Positions 62,698 through 64,000 of a stretch of 64,000 bases of DNA are shown in pieces. The DNA is from Chaetoceros tenuissimus. Taxonomy: Eukaryota > Bacillariophyta > Thalassiosirophyceae > Chaetocerotales > Chaetocerotaceae. How positions within the stretch are numbered: position 1 is the first letter of the stretch; every line of letters begins with the position of its first letter. The stretch is from positions 2,294,001 to 2,358,000 of the forward strand of contig BLLK01000022.1 of NCBI GenBank assembly GCA_021927905.1. Direction: 5' to 3'. The notes under the pieces were generated by a model, which saw nothing but the letters and a program-made list of their open reading frames with translations, was not told the DNA's origin and did no database searches. Both the position numbers and the translations under genes were made by a program.

Positions 62698-64000
62698 GCT
62701 TATCAAACTCACAACAGCCAGTTATGCTGCGTTGCATTTCTCATTAGACTGACAGTCTATGTCGACAGTGCCACTATTTGTTTCATGTTTTATAAATAAA
62801 ATCCCACAGCCATCATACTCAAAAGATTACCACACACCACATCTTAATGCCGTAAATTTTGTAATAGAGGAAAATAGAGAGGGGAAGTATATGCACTGAG
62901 AACAAAATCTCAATCCATCTACACAACTATTTTTCACATACTCGTAGACGTAAAAACTTACTAAATAATTGTTTACTAATTTAAAAAACACAAAGATGTA
63001 GATGAAGAGAATCCAAAATTTGACACTCGTGTATATTTTATTCTTTCTATAATATCATAACTTTAAGCAATAGCAAAACTAAAGGTTCAATGCAAATCAT
63101 AAATACTTTAGGAACCTTAGGAGCTGGAGAAAGGGATGAGATGGAGGAAGTCTGTGAGTGTGATGGTGGTTGTACCAAGCTCATACGTTCGCTTGCGTGC
63201 GTCACAATGTGCAATCCAGAAAGTTCGACTTTTTGACATGTAATCTGGTGAAATCATGTCTATTTATTAAATATTGACTAGCGTCAATTGCTTTGGAATC
63301 ATAGATTGAGTACGTACGTTATCTGAGACAATCTCTGACGTGATCTAACGAAAGTGAAAGAAAAGGTCAGGTTGGGAGAAAGAACAAGGTAGATAACTAC
63401 CTTGAGAAAGAAGGTAATGTAGCAGCAAAGTAAGCAATTTAATACACCCTAGTTAGAGTTTTCCAAGTCCTCAAAAAGATTTTGATTTTAATATGAAACA
63501 ACTAGTGGGAATCAGTGATTGACTCAATTTGTTTGTCACTTTGGTGTACTGCCCTTTCAATGAAAGAACAAAAAGAATAAAAAGTAAGCAAAATACCTCA
63601 TATGAAAGGGTATAAATTTCAATTGTTACATTTCTGTTTTTATTTTAGGTAGACTAGGCAAAGATTCATTTCGAAAACGATAATACACAAAAAATCATCA
63701 AACGGAGCTACCTCACGCAGAACATACCTATTTGAAAATTCGGAACAGATTGAAGACATTTTTTGTAAGTACAATTCGACTTAGATAGAAAGATCTCTGT
63801 ATGTGGTAGTGCATAGTATATTGTAAGTTTGTATGGCAAAAAAGAGGAATGGAAACTAAACTGGAAATGGTAGAAAAATTAATTGAAATTAAATAGCTAG
63901 CTAAAGTAAAAAAGACGGATGGTGGATGGATCGATGTGATGTGGTCGGTGGTGGTCGTCCTCGGTCCTACGGTACCGTACATACTTGAGTCAGGTCCTTG
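62698..64000. other. Gene-poor right end
   Basis: 1.3 kb, AT-rich, no supported gene, tRNA or repeat. A minus-strand ORF at 63728-63982 has no features. Any gene here would extend beyond the window. Confidence 0.5.

Overview
The window is nuclear DNA of a photosynthetic stramenopile, most likely a diatom. Several things point there. It is AT-rich and gene-dense, with about 31 protein genes in 64 kb. Most spliceosomal introns are short (about 65-100 bp) with GTAAGT/GTGAGT donors. Precursors carry an N-terminal signal followed by an 'ASAF'-type plastid cleavage motif (genes at 55573 and 56931). Secreted proteins have Pro/Ser/Thr-rich repeats typical of diatoms, and there is an M11 gametolysin-like protease. 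I cannot name the species. No virus, plasmid, CRISPR array or bacterial operon is visible.

Layout. 0-11 kb: secreted M11 metallopeptidase with a 63-bp minisatellite; mitochondrial AFG1-type ATPase; zinc-knuckle RGG protein; SulP-STAS transporter fused to a cyclic-nucleotide-binding-like domain; secreted Cys-rich protein sharing a four-cysteine module with the peptidase. 11-20.5 kb: plastid-lipid-associated (fibrillin) gene with one in-frame TGA; armadillo-repeat protein; CWC22 splicing factor; TM9/nonaspanin. 20.8-32.3 kb: secreted double-SET protein; EF-hand membrane protein; macro-domain protein; IQ/TCP11 protein; GPCR-like 7TM protein. 32-42 kb: HIBCH-like protein lacking a catalytic Glu; COX7C-like subunit; SAP-domain protein with an in-frame TGA; kinesin whose fourth exon carries a SAP domain. 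42-55 kb: V-ATPase c''; membrane cupin/JmjC protein; second GPCR-like paralog; ubiquilin, whose start codon abuts a 5'-truncated PIF1-like helicase followed by an 89-bp tandem repeat; Ala-rich membrane protein; Lys/Glu-rich protein; tRNA-Thr(AGT). 55-64 kb: plastid ribosomal PSRP6/cL38-like protein; plastid ClpS; rhodanese-RRM fusion; GNAT acetyltransferase; a disordered hypothetical; then about 1.3 kb with nothing recognised.

The genes are mostly unrelated housekeeping and accessory functions, transcribed singly from both strands, often divergently from gaps of 0.3-0.8 kb. Apart from the 7TM pair and the shared Cys-module pair there is no obvious functional cluster. The most noteworthy items are the kinesin-SAP fusion, two genes each broken by a single TGA inside conserved sequence (one aligning with a Cys of the sister repeat), the helicase fragment at the ubiquilin start codon, and the Cys module with constant spacing. 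Splice sites were assigned by eye from GT-AG boundaries, reading-frame continuity and family conservation. Residue numbers are approximate.
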